In this document: positions 25,799-33,673 of the stretch, piece after piece
How the letters are laid out: each line of letters begins with the position of its first letter
How positions within the stretch are numbered: position 1 is the first letter of the stretch
Assembly (NCBI RefSeq): GCF_022213955.1
Contig: NZ_JAKNTW010000040.1
Span: 47,493 to 111,492 of the forward strand
DNA: 64,000 nt
Source: Dolomitihabitans soli
GTDB taxonomy: Bacteria; Actinomycetota; Actinomycetes; Streptosporangiales; Streptosporangiaceae
Reading direction: 5' to 3'
Position numbers and translations under genes: made by a program
Notes under the pieces: generated by a model
Seen by the model: the letters and a program-made list of their open reading frames with translations, nothing else
Told to the model about the DNA's origin: nothing
Database searches by the model: none

Positions 25799-26175
25799 AT
25801 CCGGGATATCCGGGATATCCGGGATGCTGGGAAGTCCTGATCCCTCGATCGGTGACCGTGGGTAGAGACAGCGAGAGGGATGTATATACAGAGAGTAGTT
25901 TGATCTTGTACTGCTGTATAAGGATGGAAAGGCTCGAAACCCTCACTGAGCTGAGCTTTCCGGGATGTCAGGCTGCTATCCGGGATGCGCTCATCCCTTA
26001 TCCGGGACATCACACACAGCGGCGAGCAGCCATCCCCGAAGCTGTCCTTACTCACATCGGAGACCTCCCGGCATCCCGGATATCCCGGAAAGCCTGGATA
26101 GCCGCGTCCTAGCAGGTCAGACGTCCCGTTCTTATCCGGGATGCATGTCCTGGGCGCATCCCGGATATCCCGGAT
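25799..26175. repeat. ATCCGGGAT iteron-like array flanking an AT-rich core, candidate phage replication origin
   Basis: A 9-bp motif ATCCGGGAT occurs in direct orientation at 25799, 25808, 25817, 25978, 26134 and, with one change, 26000. It occurs in inverted orientation (ATCCCGGAT) at 26073 (with a tandem variant at 26082), 26158 and 26167. Copies at the left edge are tandem at a strict 9-bp step. Between the outer groups lies the most AT-rich stretch of the region (about 25880-25925, with gtatatac and tgtataagg). The array fills the gene-free gap next to the primase gene. Iterons around an AT-rich segment are the usual form of an origin. A regulator-binding array is the alternative. Confidence 0.7.
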
Positions 26176-26198
26176 AGCGGTGCACGGAGCGTGGCCGG

Positions 26199-29192
26199 TC
26201 ACGCTGCACTCTCCAGCAGCGTCGGGTGGGACACGAACAGCCCGTCGCCGAGCCGTCTACCGTCGCTCCCAGACCGCGCCACGGAGGCGAGCCAGCCCTG
26301 AGCGGCCAGAGAAACGAGTACCGCCCGCGCGCCCTGTGCTCCGTGGTCCTTCATCCACTTGCGGCCCTTGAGCCCCTGAGAGACGTCCTGGACCGTGAAC
26401 TCTCCGATCCCCTTGCGGCGGATCCAGGCGAGCACGTTCTGTGCGGGCTGCTCCGTAACCGTGCCCTCGCGTCGCTGAGCGGCCCCCAGGACGGCGATGG
26501 CGTGCTCGATGCAGTAGTCGGCGATGGTGAGCGCGTCGAGCATGGTGTTCTCGTGGATGGGCTGTGAGGGCCGGTATCCGGCGGCCAGGTGCAGCAGGGC
26601 GGCGATCCGGATGGACGTGCCGGTGAGCCTGCTCAGCCAGCCCTTGAGCGCGGCGAGGTCTCCGGTGTCGGGGTCGACGCGCAGTTCAAGGTGGCGCCGC
26701 CATTCCAGGTGCAGGGCTTCGGCGTCGTCGGACACTTGGAGGGCCACGGGCGGCTTCAGGTCGCCGTCGTCGTCGTACTTGTCGCCGTCCGGGAGCACGA
26801 CGTAGAAGGCGGTTCGCACGCAGTAGCTCCATGCTTCGGACAGGTGGTTCGGAACGCGCGGCGGCTTTGAGTCGCGGCGCCCTGCGAGGGACTCGGGGCG
26901 AGAGAACAGGAATCGGTTGAGTAGGCCGCGTTCGGTGACGGCGATGTTCCCGAGGGCTTCGGCGATGACGACGGGCTGCACGGACAGGGACACCGACAGG
27001 GATGCCCGCTCGATCTCGAAGGGTTCGCGGCCGGTCCGGTCGAGCCGGTACGGGGAGCTGTCGAGCGCTTCGAGGAGGAGGTCGACGTTGGGGGCTCCCT
27101 TGCTGTAGCGGCCCAGGGCGACGCCGAGCAGGGTGCCTTCGGAGGAGATGTGCCCGATGTGGCCGCCTTGGCGGTGCATGACCTGGCCGAGCGCTTCGAG
27201 CGTGACGTCTCCCACGAGGAACTGCGGCCGGGCCGGGCCGGTGAGGGCCTTGATGGTTTCCTTGACGGTGTCGAGGTCTGCCAGCAGGTCGTTACGCTTC
27301 GACCCCTGGGCGGTGGACAGGTCCTTGATGACCTTCTCGCGGGTCGCTTGGGCAACCTGGAGGGCTTCGGCGTTGTCGCCGAAGTCCTTATCCCACTTCT
27401 GTCGCTGCTCGCGTTCGAGGGCGTACACGGGCGGTGTGATCTCGGCGAACGCCCGGCTCTTGCCTTCACCGGAGTCCATGAGGGACGCGATGTAGAGGTT
27501 GAGGGACCGTTCCCGCCATTGCCCGTTGACGGTGGCGTATCCGCCGATGAGTGCGGCGAGGGCGCCGAGCATGGCGAACGCGACGACGTCGGCAGGAACC
27601 TGGCAGTACGTGGCGACGGCTTCGGCGAACTTGCCGAGGTCGCCGGGGAGCGTGTGTGTGGGGAACGGGGGGAGCTGGGTGGGCTGGGTGTCGCTTCCGG
27701 GGATGCTCCATGGGTGGGCGGCCAACTGGTCGCGTGAGGTGAAGACGCCTTGCAGGACTTCGGCTTCGGCGGCGGCGCCCATGATGACGCGGACGTCGGG
27801 GCCGCTTGTCTGCTGCTGGTCGCCGGTGGGCGCGTCCTGCTCGGGGTTAGCCTGCTCGCCGGCGGGCGGGGTGGCCTGGTCGCTGCTCGGCGGCGCGGCC
27901 GTGGGGGGCTGCTGTCCGGCGAGGTTGTACAGGTCGTGGGTGGCCTGCTCGCTTCGGGCCGGCGGGGGCTGGTTGACCCACGGCGGGATGTTGCACCGCT
28001 GTCGGATGTGGTCGAGGACGCTGATGGGCAGGCCGGTCACCGAGCTGCTCGCGGTCGGGTCTCCGGCGGCGGCAGCCCGCAGGTCCTGCCCGGCGGCCCG
28101 CTCGTCGCCCCGGTAGTAGAGGTGGGCGAACAGGCGGCCCATGGTGAGCTTCTGCCCGGCGCCGGAGGGAAGTGGGGTGCTCTCGGAGTGGTTCACCGCA
28201 ACCGGCACCCCGTTGTATCCGCACCGCACCGAGTACTCCGAGTCGGCGGACGATCCGGAGTACTTCCACAGTTCGGCGCCGTCGCGCTCGGACCGCACGT
28301 AGGAGAACCCGGCGGGCTCCAGCAGATCGCGCCATTCGGCTGCTTCTCCGAGCGCGTCGAACGGGCCGACGCTGCCGGGTGCGGTGAAGGGCGTGCGAGT
28401 GCGGGGCGGCGGCCCGGTGAAGCCCTGCTTCGGCGGGGCGTGCCGTGCGGGCTCGGGAAGTTCGATGTCGTGGGCGATGCCGCCGAGTTCGTCGAGCTGG
28501 TAGCGGGCGTTCGGCCACTCGACGATGTCGCACGGGCGGCTGAGCCCGGCCTTCCGGTTGATGGTGCCGGGGATACGCAGGACGCGGTCAAGGTTCCCGA
28601 CGCCCTCCCCGTAGGCGTAGCCGAGCCGCTCGGCGGCGGCCTTGATGATGTGCTGCCAACGGGAGGACAGCGCGGTGAGCGTGCCGACGTCGTCAACGAG
28701 GTGTGGCTGAGCCAGAAGCCACCACGGGTAGATGCCGCCGCCGGAGTGAATGATCAGACTCGGCTCGGGAAGGCCGGACTCGGCGATGACCTGCTTCGCG
28801 GCCTCGTAATCGGGCGGGAGCGGCAGCGTGATGTGCTGCTTGTGGGTCTTCGTGCAGTCTGCGGAGCAGACCTCGTGCTTGTGGCCGGGGCCGACGATGT
28901 CGATGTCGGCCCAGAACCCGGGGAAGGCCAGGGACAACTCAGCGCTGCCGCGCTTCCCCTCGGAAGGGGCTTCCCGCAGCGTGGTGCATCGCGCGTAGAT
29001 GCCCTTCTTGCCTTGGGCGTCCAAGCGGCCTACGAACTCGGCGGCAGCAGCCACGCCGGGCTCGTCGGTGGCGAATGTCTCGCTGCGGTTCGTCTCCGCC
29101 TCGAAGATGCTGATGAGCCCGGGGGAACCGCCGTGGAGGGTGGTGAGCCACTCGCCGACCCGGGCGAGGTCGGCGCGAGTGGGGCCGGTCAT
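26199..29192 (-). CDS. Replication protein: primase-like N-terminus fused to DUF3987 helicase-like region
   Basis: A 997-aa protein. Residues 1-270 resemble the RepB-like/AEP primase fold: FWADIDIVGPGH (acidic pair), SLIIHSGGGIYPWWLL, then NLDRVLRIPGTINRKAG. A Pro/Gln-rich linker (about 400-470) is followed by a DUF3987 region with a P-loop-like LMDSGEGKSRAF and GHIGHISSEGTLLG. The C-terminal 100 residues look like a winged helix. It should prime and unwind phage DNA, probably at the repeat array next to its stop codon. Confidence 0.88.
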   Translation of the reverse strand: MTGPTRADLARVGEWLTTLHGGSPGLISIFEAETNRSETFATDEPGVAAAAEFVGRLDAQGKKGIYARCTTLREAPSEGKRGSAELSLAFPGFWADIDIVGPGHKHEVCSADCTKTHKQHITLPLPPDYEAAKQVIAESGLPEPSLIIHSGGGIYPWWLLAQPHLVDDVGTLTALSSRWQHIIKAAAERLGYAYGEGVGNLDRVLRIPGTINRKAGLSRPCDIVEWPNARYQLDELGGIAHDIELPEPARHAPPKQGFTGPPPRTRTPFTAPGSVGPFDALGEAAEWRDLLEPAGFSYVRSERDGAELWKYSGSSADSEYSVRCGYNGVPVAVNHSESTPLPSGAGQKLTMGRLFAHLYYRGDERAAGQDLRAAAAGDPTASSSVTGLPISVLDHIRQRCNIPPWVNQPPPARSEQATHDLYNLAGQQPPTAAPPSSDQATPPAGEQANPEQDAPTGDQQQTSGPDVRVIMGAAAEAEVLQGVFTSRDQLAAHPWSIPGSDTQPTQLPPFPTHTLPGDLGKFAEAVATYCQVPADVVAFAMLGALAALIGGYATVNGQWRERSLNLYIASLMDSGEGKSRAFAEITPPVYALEREQRQKWDKDFGDNAEALQVAQATREKVIKDLSTAQGSKRNDLLADLDTVKETIKALTGPARPQFLVGDVTLEALGQVMHRQGGHIGHISSEGTLLGVALGRYSKGAPNVDLLLEALDSSPYRLDRTGREPFEIERASLSVSLSVQPVVIAEALGNIAVTERGLLNRFLFSRPESLAGRRDSKPPRVPNHLSEAWSYCVRTAFYVVLPDGDKYDDDGDLKPPVALQVSDDAEALHLEWRRHLELRVDPDTGDLAALKGWLSRLTGTSIRIAALLHLAAGYRPSQPIHENTMLDALTIADYCIEHAIAVLGAAQRREGTVTEQPAQNVLAWIRRKGIGEFTVQDVSQGLKGRKWMKDHGAQGARAVLVSLAAQGWLASVARSGSDGRRLGDGLFVSHPTLLESAA

Positions 29193-29596
29193 CGCAGGGC
29201 CTTCGCGCGGTCGTGGGCGACGTTGAGCACCTGCATGGCTTCGGTGGATCCTCCTGCGTCGGGGTGAAGCACGCGGGTGAGAGCGCGGAACGCCTTCTCT
29301 CCCAGCTCAGGCGACAGGGCGGCGAACATGGCCTCGGCCCAGGTGCCGCCGCTGGTGCGGCGCGTCCCGGGGGGCGGCGGCGGGGCACTCTTCTCGGTGC
29401 GGATCACCTCAACCCAGAAGCGGGCCTTGATGAGGTCGGCGTGCAGGTTGCCAACGAAGATGGAGGGGATCGTCCACACCTTCTCTGTCTTCAGCCACCT
29501 GCTTCCGGGGATGGCCTTGACGATGTCCTTCGCCTGGAACGGGGAGTACACCTTGGCGGTGTCGCCGTCGATGACGATGCGGACGGTGGCGCTCAC
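29189..29596 (-). CDS. Small replication-operon protein with J-domain-like C-terminus
   Basis: A 135-aa protein. The N-terminal 60 residues form a small alpha/beta unit (VRIVIDGDTAKVYSPFQAKD). After a PPPPPG linker, residues 85-135 carry a helix, the motif RVLHPDAGGS and a following helix (TEAMQVLNVAHDRAKAL), which is how the HPD loop and helix III of a DnaJ domain look. Phage proteins of this type may recruit host DnaK to the replication complex. It overlaps the primase gene by ATGA. Confidence 0.7.
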   Translation of the reverse strand: MSATVRIVIDGDTAKVYSPFQAKDIVKAIPGSRWLKTEKVWTIPSIFVGNLHADLIKARFWVEVIRTEKSAPPPPPGTRRTSGGTWAEAMFAALSPELGEKAFRALTRVLHPDAGGSTEAMQVLNVAHDRAKALR

Positions 29597-29919
29597 CGGC
29601 CGCTCCCGTCGTCGAACTGCTGCTCGTGCTCGACGGCCAGCTCGACGGACTGGAGGAACGCGGACACGCCGGGACCGTGCGCGGTGACGTTGACGTGCTC
29701 GACGTCACGGAGGAGGTAGCCGAGGGGCAGGCCGGCATCGGGGGCGACGGCGGCGAGACGGCCCTCGATGACGATGTCGAGGGTCGGGGCGACGTCGCCG
29801 GTGTTGGCGACGGCGTCTTCGACGGCGCGGCGGCTGAGGTAGCCCTTGTCGGTGACGATGGTGATCTGGGTGCGCCACGTGATGTGTGACGGCTTGGGTT
29901 CGTCCTGCTCGATGTGCAT
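29593..29919 (-). CDS. Hypothetical 108-aa early phage protein
   Basis: An acidic protein with alternating strands and helices (TWRTQITIVTDKGYLSRRAV, TLDIVIEGRL). ATG at 29919 is preceded by GGGAAGG. It is the first gene of the replication operon and overlaps the J-domain-like gene by 4 bp. Not recognised. Confidence 0.55.
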   Translation of the reverse strand: MHIEQDEPKPSHITWRTQITIVTDKGYLSRRAVEDAVANTGDVAPTLDIVIEGRLAAVAPDAGLPLGYLLRDVEHVNVTAHGPGVSAFLQSVELAVEHEQQFDDGSGR

Positions 29920-30047
29920 GTGACGCCTTCCCGGGTCGTTCTGGGAGGCGGGCAGGATGCCGGGCTGATGGGCCTTTACGTACGGTCTTGCCGTGCGGGT
30001 GGCTCTCAGAGGGTGTGCCCGGGGGTTGTGCTGCTGGTGAGCACTTC

Positions 30048-30121
30048 CCCGCCCGTCATGGTTGCTAGAGGACTGACGTGACGGCCCGGCCGGGGCGTGG
30101 CGCGGGCTGATGACGGGCGGG
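30048..30121 (-). terminator. Inverted repeat just after the excisionase-like gene
   Basis: Perfect 12-bp arms CCCGCCCGTCAT (30048-30059) and ATGACGGGCGGG (30110-30121) enclose 50 nt. The right arm abuts the stop codon of the HTH gene. It may be a terminator separating that gene from the replication operon, or a binding site. The rest of the 29920-30121 gap shows no gene. Confidence 0.45.
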
Positions 30122-30502
30122 TTAGTCCTTGGCCTGGCGAAGGGTCGCGATGTAGTCGAGCACGGCCTCGCGGGGCACGCGACGTCCCCGCTTGCCGATC
30201 AAGATCGACTCGATCTCGCCCGACTTGACCATGGCGAAGGCGTAGGTGCGGCCGATACGGAGAACGTCCGCAGTCTCCTCGACCGTGAGGAGGAGAGGCA
30301 ACTCCATGGCGGTGTCGACGGATCCGCCGGCGATGAGCGGGAGCAGGGTGCCGTCCGAGTAGACGTTGTAGTAGCGACCGGAGTGGCGGCTGATGCCGAC
30401 TGGTTTGGGGAGGTTCTGGGGCGACGCGCCCTCAGCGCCCATGCGGGGAGAAGGTGCACCCAGGGTTTCCGGGCGTATGCCTTGATGCATAGAATCGCGC
30501 AC
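30122..30502 (-). CDS. Excisionase-like HTH protein
   Basis: A 126-aa reading from GTG 30502 (GAGAGG upstream). The C-terminal 60 residues are a MerR/Xis-type winged helix: LLLTVEETADVLRIGRTYAF, then IESILIGKRGRRVPREAVLD, which gives DNA binding and bending. A shorter version from ATG 30307 (61 aa) is possible; the N-terminal 65 residues are low in structure. It is divergent from the repressor-integrase operon. It may be the recombination directionality factor or a Cro-like switch. Confidence 0.75.
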   Translation of the reverse strand: MRDSMHQGIRPETLGAPSPRMGAEGASPQNLPKPVGISRHSGRYYNVYSDGTLLPLIAGGSVDTAMELPLLLTVEETADVLRIGRTYAFAMVKSGEIESILIGKRGRRVPREAVLDYIATLRQAKD

Positions 30503-31094
30503 GACTCTTGCCTCTCGTTGGTTGAAGCGCCAGCTAGGTGGGAGTCATCCGCCCTCAGTGGGGACCACGTGCGGCGGCCGGAGCTGGAACTCCGGCTGTT
30601 CGCACCCCCACTGGGGGCTCAGTGCTTTGTGGCCTCCACCGGACCACAGAGGACGTAGTCGATCTCAGCCGAAACCTTTTTAGCAGCGCCTGTACCCTGA
30701 GCACAAGTCGATGGTTGCGCACGACGCAAGAGATGACGTCAGAGGGCATGCGCGGGTTCCCGCAAGATCGCCCGCGCTGCGGAAGGGTGCGGATGTCTCA
30801 CTGTGTCTCACGCCGTCTCACGCCGTCTCATCGTGGCAGCACGGCCGCCGGGTGCTACAACATGCAACAACGCGGACAATCCGAGCTCTCCGCCGAGGGA
30901 AGTGGGGACCGCCCGCGGGGACTGTACCCCGCGGCGAGGGTTAAGGTCTCGCTTGAGCTCTACAGACAAACGTTCGAGAGCGTGGATGTCGATCCAACCG
31001 AGCGAAGACAGACTTAGACAGACCTGTTCTTGCGTGCACGCATCAGGTCCAGTACAGTTCGCCTGACATCACGCAAGTCTCATGGAGTACACGC
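30503..31094. promoter_or_regulatory. Divergent lysogeny control region with four 10-bp repeats and a palindrome
   Basis: This 592-bp gap has no convincing gene. It holds four copies of GTCTCAY at an exact 10-bp step (about 30794, 30804, 30814, 30824), placing each on the same helix face. It also has a perfect 12-bp palindrome TGCGTGCACGCA (31031-31042) 52 bp before the repressor ATG. These are good operator candidates for the repressor and the excisionase-like protein. No promoter boxes are assigned with confidence. Confidence 0.6.
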
Positions 31095-31898
31095 ATGGAG
31101 GACACCACCAGGGCTTTCGCCGAGTGGGTGAGCGCGACTGCCCGCGGGCTCGGCTTCCGGACGGATGCCCAGCTAGCTAAGGCTCTTGGCGTTCAGCAAA
31201 GCACGGTGACTCGATGGCGCACGGGCAGCCAGCCGCAGATCAAGCATCTAGTCGCAATCAGCAGGCTGTTCAAGATGAAGATCGAGCCCTTGCTCGCCTT
31301 GTCCGGCCACGTGCCACCGGAGCTTCTCAGTAACAACGAGGTGCCACAGTCGCCGCTTCCTGTCACGGCCAGTCAGCGAATGATTCGCGACGCGCACGTA
31401 CCTCTAGAGGTCAAGGAGGTGTTCGAGCGCTATTGGGAATCACGACTGCGAGAGGAACGCAACCGCCTGTCTGCTCTCATGCACATCGCTACCGATGTCG
31501 GCGACGGAAGAGATCTAGAGTCCACAATGGCCGAGCACGGTGAACGGGCACTGGAAAATAAGATGGCAACGCATCTTATGGATGCGCTCGCCGAGTCACA
31601 GAAGGCTCTAGACGGGTTAGCGCCTGGCAGCGGGCGGCGGAAAGCTCGCCGCAAACGCCCCACACTGAAACGTGGCGAGATTTTGGATATCACCCTTCGC
31701 GGGGTTACCCATGCCAAGGTAGTGGCGCTGCCCGAGGGGGCATACCGCTTTGAGTTGCTAGACGCCGACAATGCGGCTCTCATCGTGAGCTCCCCCTACG
31801 AGTCAGCGAGCAAGGCGCAGGAGGCACTTAAGACATTAATGGATTCCATTGCCATTGAGCCAAAGGTCGCCCCCGACGCAACGGAGGAACAACTGTGA
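31095..31898 (+). CDS. Phage repressor-like HTH protein with DUF1508-like C-terminal domain
   Basis: A 267-aa protein. Residues 15-65 are an XRE-type HTH (LGFRTDAQLAKALGVQQSTV then RWRTGSQPQIKHLVAIS). Residues 120-200 are helical. The last 60 residues (YRFELLDADNAALIVSSPYE, then SASKAQEALKTLMDSI) resemble a DUF1508/YegP-type strand-helix unit, unusual for a repressor. No Ser-Lys autoprotease motif is evident, so induction is probably not LexA-like cleavage. It overlaps the integrase gene (GTGA), so the lysogeny decision and integration are co-expressed. Confidence 0.75.
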   Translation: MEDTTRAFAEWVSATARGLGFRTDAQLAKALGVQQSTVTRWRTGSQPQIKHLVAISRLFKMKIEPLLALSGHVPPELLSNNEVPQSPLPVTASQRMIRDAHVPLEVKEVFERYWESRLREERNRLSALMHIATDVGDGRDLESTMAEHGERALENKMATHLMDALAESQKALDGLAPGSGRRKARRKRPTLKRGEILDITLRGVTHAKVVALPEGAYRFELLDADNAALIVSSPYESASKAQEALKTLMDSIAIEPKVAPDATEEQL

Positions 31899-33154
31899 TG
31901 AAAGGTAGATCCAGGGCGAACGGTGAGGGTAGTTTCTACCAGCGCGCAGACGGAATGTGGATAGGTACCGTCACCTTACCGAACGGCAAACGTAAACCGG
32001 TCAGCTCGAAGAACAGGAAAAAGGCTCAGGAGAAATGGCGCGAGCTGCAACGCCAGGTCGAGGAGGGTAAACCCATAACCTCTGGCCGCGGCGTCACCGT
32101 AGAGCGGTATCTCAAAGAGTGGATCGACGTCACGCTCAAGCAACGCGTGACCGCCGGCCGCATGGCCGAGTCCACGCGCATCTCCTACTCCGACCATGTC
32201 CGCCTCCACATCACGCCGCATCTCGGGGGAGAGCAGCTCACCAAACTCACCCCCGGACAGCTACGCGAGTGGCTCATGGAGTTGCAGAAGAAGCCTTCGG
32301 CCAGACAGAAGAAACCAGTCGAGGGCGAGGAACCACCCCCCATCGCGCTGCTGTCAGACCGGACGGTGAACTACTGCCACGCCATCCTGCGGGCCGCCCT
32401 CACCACAGCACGCAAGGACGAACTGGTGACGCGAAATGTCGCCGAGCTCGTCGAGCCGCCATCGGGAAAGAGCTCGCGCGGTACGGCCCTCACCGCCGCG
32501 GAAGCCGACCTACTGTTCGCCGCCGCCGTGGACGATCGGTGGGGCGTGTTGTGGATGACAGTCCTCGGCCTCGGCCTGCGCCGAGGCGAGGCACTCTCAC
32601 TGCGCTGGGATGACCTCGACCTGGACGCGGGCGTCGTCAAGGTCGGCCCGTCGCTACAGCGGATCCGAGGCGAGCTGGACGAGGAGACAGGCCGCCGTCG
32701 CGGCCGCCTCGCCGTGGTGAAGTCGAAGACGGAAGGGTCGGATGCCACCTTGGCGATTCCGGCCGCACTCGTGAAAGTGCTGAAGCAGCACCGCAAGGAC
32801 CAGGCGGCCGAGCGGCTGGCGGCGAAGTTCTGGGCCGACCCCGGGCTGGTGTTCGCCACGTCGGTGGGTACGGCCATCGAGCCGCGGAACGCGAATCGTG
32901 CGTGGAACACGTTGTGTGATCGGGTGGGGATCAGCCGGCCGAACGGGCAGCGGGTCCGCATCCATGATCTTCGGCACACGGCGGCAACGTGGCTGCACGG
33001 TCAAGGCGTGGACATGAAGACGATCCAGGGCGCGTTGCGGCACACGCGGCTGGCGACGACGAGCGAGGTTTACACCCACCTCTCTGTCGAGGTTCAGCGG
33101 CGCGCGGCGAAGTCGATGAACAAGGCGCTCGGGAAGCTGGGGAAGGCGAAGTAG
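31895..33154 (+). CDS. int: Tyrosine recombinase (phage integrase)
   Basis: A 419-aa enzyme with an AP2-like arm-binding start (SRANGEGSFYQRADGMWIGT), a SAM-like core-binding domain (about 70-190) and the catalytic domain. Catalytic residues: Arg in GLGLRRGEALSLRW, HDLRHTAATWL (His and Arg), LRHTRLATTSEVY (His and the nucleophile Tyr). GTG at 31895 sits 7 nt after GGAGG. It integrates the phage at the tRNA-Arg located 317 bp downstream. Confidence 0.95.
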   Translation: MMKGRSRANGEGSFYQRADGMWIGTVTLPNGKRKPVSSKNRKKAQEKWRELQRQVEEGKPITSGRGVTVERYLKEWIDVTLKQRVTAGRMAESTRISYSDHVRLHITPHLGGEQLTKLTPGQLREWLMELQKKPSARQKKPVEGEEPPPIALLSDRTVNYCHAILRAALTTARKDELVTRNVAELVEPPSGKSSRGTALTAAEADLLFAAAVDDRWGVLWMTVLGLGLRRGEALSLRWDDLDLDAGVVKVGPSLQRIRGELDEETGRRRGRLAVVKSKTEGSDATLAIPAALVKVLKQHRKDQAAERLAAKFWADPGLVFATSVGTAIEPRNANRAWNTLCDRVGISRPNGQRVRIHDLRHTAATWLHGQGVDMKTIQGALRHTRLATTSEVYTHLSVEVQRRAAKSMNKALGKLGKAK

Positions 33155-33171
33155 CGTGCTTCCCTTCCCCC

Positions 33172-33408
33172 TTGTAGTCGCCTGTAGTAGGTTGTAGTCA
33201 TGCCAGAGAAGCCTACGAGTGTTCGTCTGTCGGATGCGCAGAAGCAGGCCCTTGACGCCATCGGAGAGCGTGAGGACCGAAGCCGTTCGTGGCTGATCTC
33301 GAAGGCGATCGACGAGTACATCGGCCGGCACCGCGCTGGGGGCGAGACCGCAGCGAACGGAGGTGAACCCCAGTGAACGAATTGCGGTTGCTACAGCCGT
33401 TGCTACAG
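33172..33408. repeat. Five YTGTAGYMR-type repeats between int and tRNA-Arg, candidate arm-type sites
   Basis: Three direct copies at an exact 10-bp step (TGTAGT at 33173, 33183, 33193) end at the start codon of the RHH gene. Two copies in the opposite orientation (TTGCTACAG at 33388-33396 and 33400-33408, 12-bp step) lie just past its stop. All read CTGTAG/TTGTAG on one strand. They lie between the integrase gene and the tRNA crossover region, as expected for integrase arm-binding sites. The first three could equally be the operator of the RHH protein. Confidence 0.65.
33200..33376 (+). CDS. Ribbon-helix-helix (CopG/Arc-like) DNA-binding protein, 58 aa
   Basis: The protein begins MPEKPTSVRLSDAQKQALDA, continues IGEREDRSRSWLISKAIDEY and ends in a polar tail. 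The short strand TSVRL followed by two helices with a turn at EREDRSR is the RHH fold, which binds DNA as a dimer of strands. The start codon directly follows three 10-bp repeats, a common autoregulatory layout. No toxin gene is adjacent, so an antitoxin role is unlikely. Its place between int and att suggests regulation of int or help in excision. Confidence 0.75.
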   Translation: MPEKPTSVRLSDAQKQALDAIGEREDRSRSWLISKAIDEYIGRHRAGGETAANGGEPQ

Positions 33409-33427
33409 TCCGCCCCCGAACACGACT

Positions 33428-33459
33428 CAGGGAGTCCCTTTAGATCAAGGAACTCCCTG
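33428..33459. terminator. Hairpin between RHH gene and tRNA-Arg
   Basis: 8-bp arms CAGGGAGT (33428-33435) and ACTCCCTG (33452-33459) with a 16-nt loop, 11 bp beyond the tRNA 3' end. It could end the leftward tRNA transcript and the rightward RHH/int transcript. Confidence 0.6.
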
Positions 33460-33470
33460 GTCAGCATGTG

Positions 33471-33543
33471 CGCGGCCGGGAGGATTCGAACCCCCAACCT
33501 TCTGATCCGTAGTCAGATGCTCTATCCATTGAGCTACGGCCGC
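33471..33543 (-). tRNA. tRNA-Arg (anticodon ACG), phage attachment site
   Basis: A complete cloverleaf: acceptor GCGGCCG/CGGCCGC, D arm GCTC...GAGC, anticodon arm TCTGA-CTACGGA-TCAGA (anticodon ACG, reading CGN codons), T arm GGGGG-TTCGAAT-CCTCC with one G-T pair, and discriminator G. CCA is not encoded. The 3' end faces the integrase, so the 3' half here is presumably phage-derived and the 5' half host-derived. Confidence 0.95.
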
Positions 33544-33603
33544 TCGCTGCTTAGGAAACTATAGCGGGTATTGCCCCGTGACTCGAACCGGATTGCCACT
33601 GAA

Positions 33604-33627
33604 GCCCTACATCGTTCGATGTAGGGC
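33604..33627. promoter_or_regulatory. Perfect 24-bp palindrome upstream of the sensor kinase gene
   Basis: GCCCTACATCG and CGATGTAGGGC (11-bp arms, 2-nt centre) lie 47 bp before the sensor kinase start. It is a likely operator, perhaps for the LuxR-type regulator encoded downstream (autoregulation). Confidence 0.6.
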
Positions 33628-33673
33628 ACGTCCATCCTTGGTGGGGAACCTGAGGGCGGGGGGAAGTGGTGTG

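Larger units (their letters stand above)
1..33543. mobile_element. Integrated siphophage (prophage) at tRNA-Arg, left end outside window
   Basis: An ordered siphovirus genome reads leftward from 30.5 to 1.8 kb: replication, HNH, terminases, portal, protease, capsid, connectors, tail tube, chaperones, tape measure, minor tail and lysis. Repressor and integrase read rightward next to an intact tRNA-Arg at 33471-33543. The tRNA 3' end faces the integrase, the usual geometry for an element that restores the tRNA it enters. No structural gene is visibly broken, so it may be inducible. I searched bases 1-2000 by eye for a second copy of the tRNA 3' half and found none. The left boundary is therefore unresolved, and inclusion of 1-1795 is inference. 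Confidence 0.85.

Noticed and set aside
25799..26175. CRISPR array
   Set aside because: Units are 9 bp, tandem or inverted, with no regular 30-bp spacers and no cas genes.
25630..26202. 190-aa leftward ORF with repeated FPGYPG/ISRIS-like segments
   Set aside because: It is a translation of the ATCCGGGAT repeat array and overlaps a better-supported small gene; it has no RBS.
33200..33376. RHH protein as an antitoxin
   Set aside because: No toxin-sized partner is adjacent on either side; integrase precedes it and a tRNA follows.
33373..33564. 63-aa rightward ORF overlapping the RHH stop
   Set aside because: Its second half (AAGRIRTPNLLIRSQMLYPL) is the well-known false translation of the strand opposite a tRNA gene.
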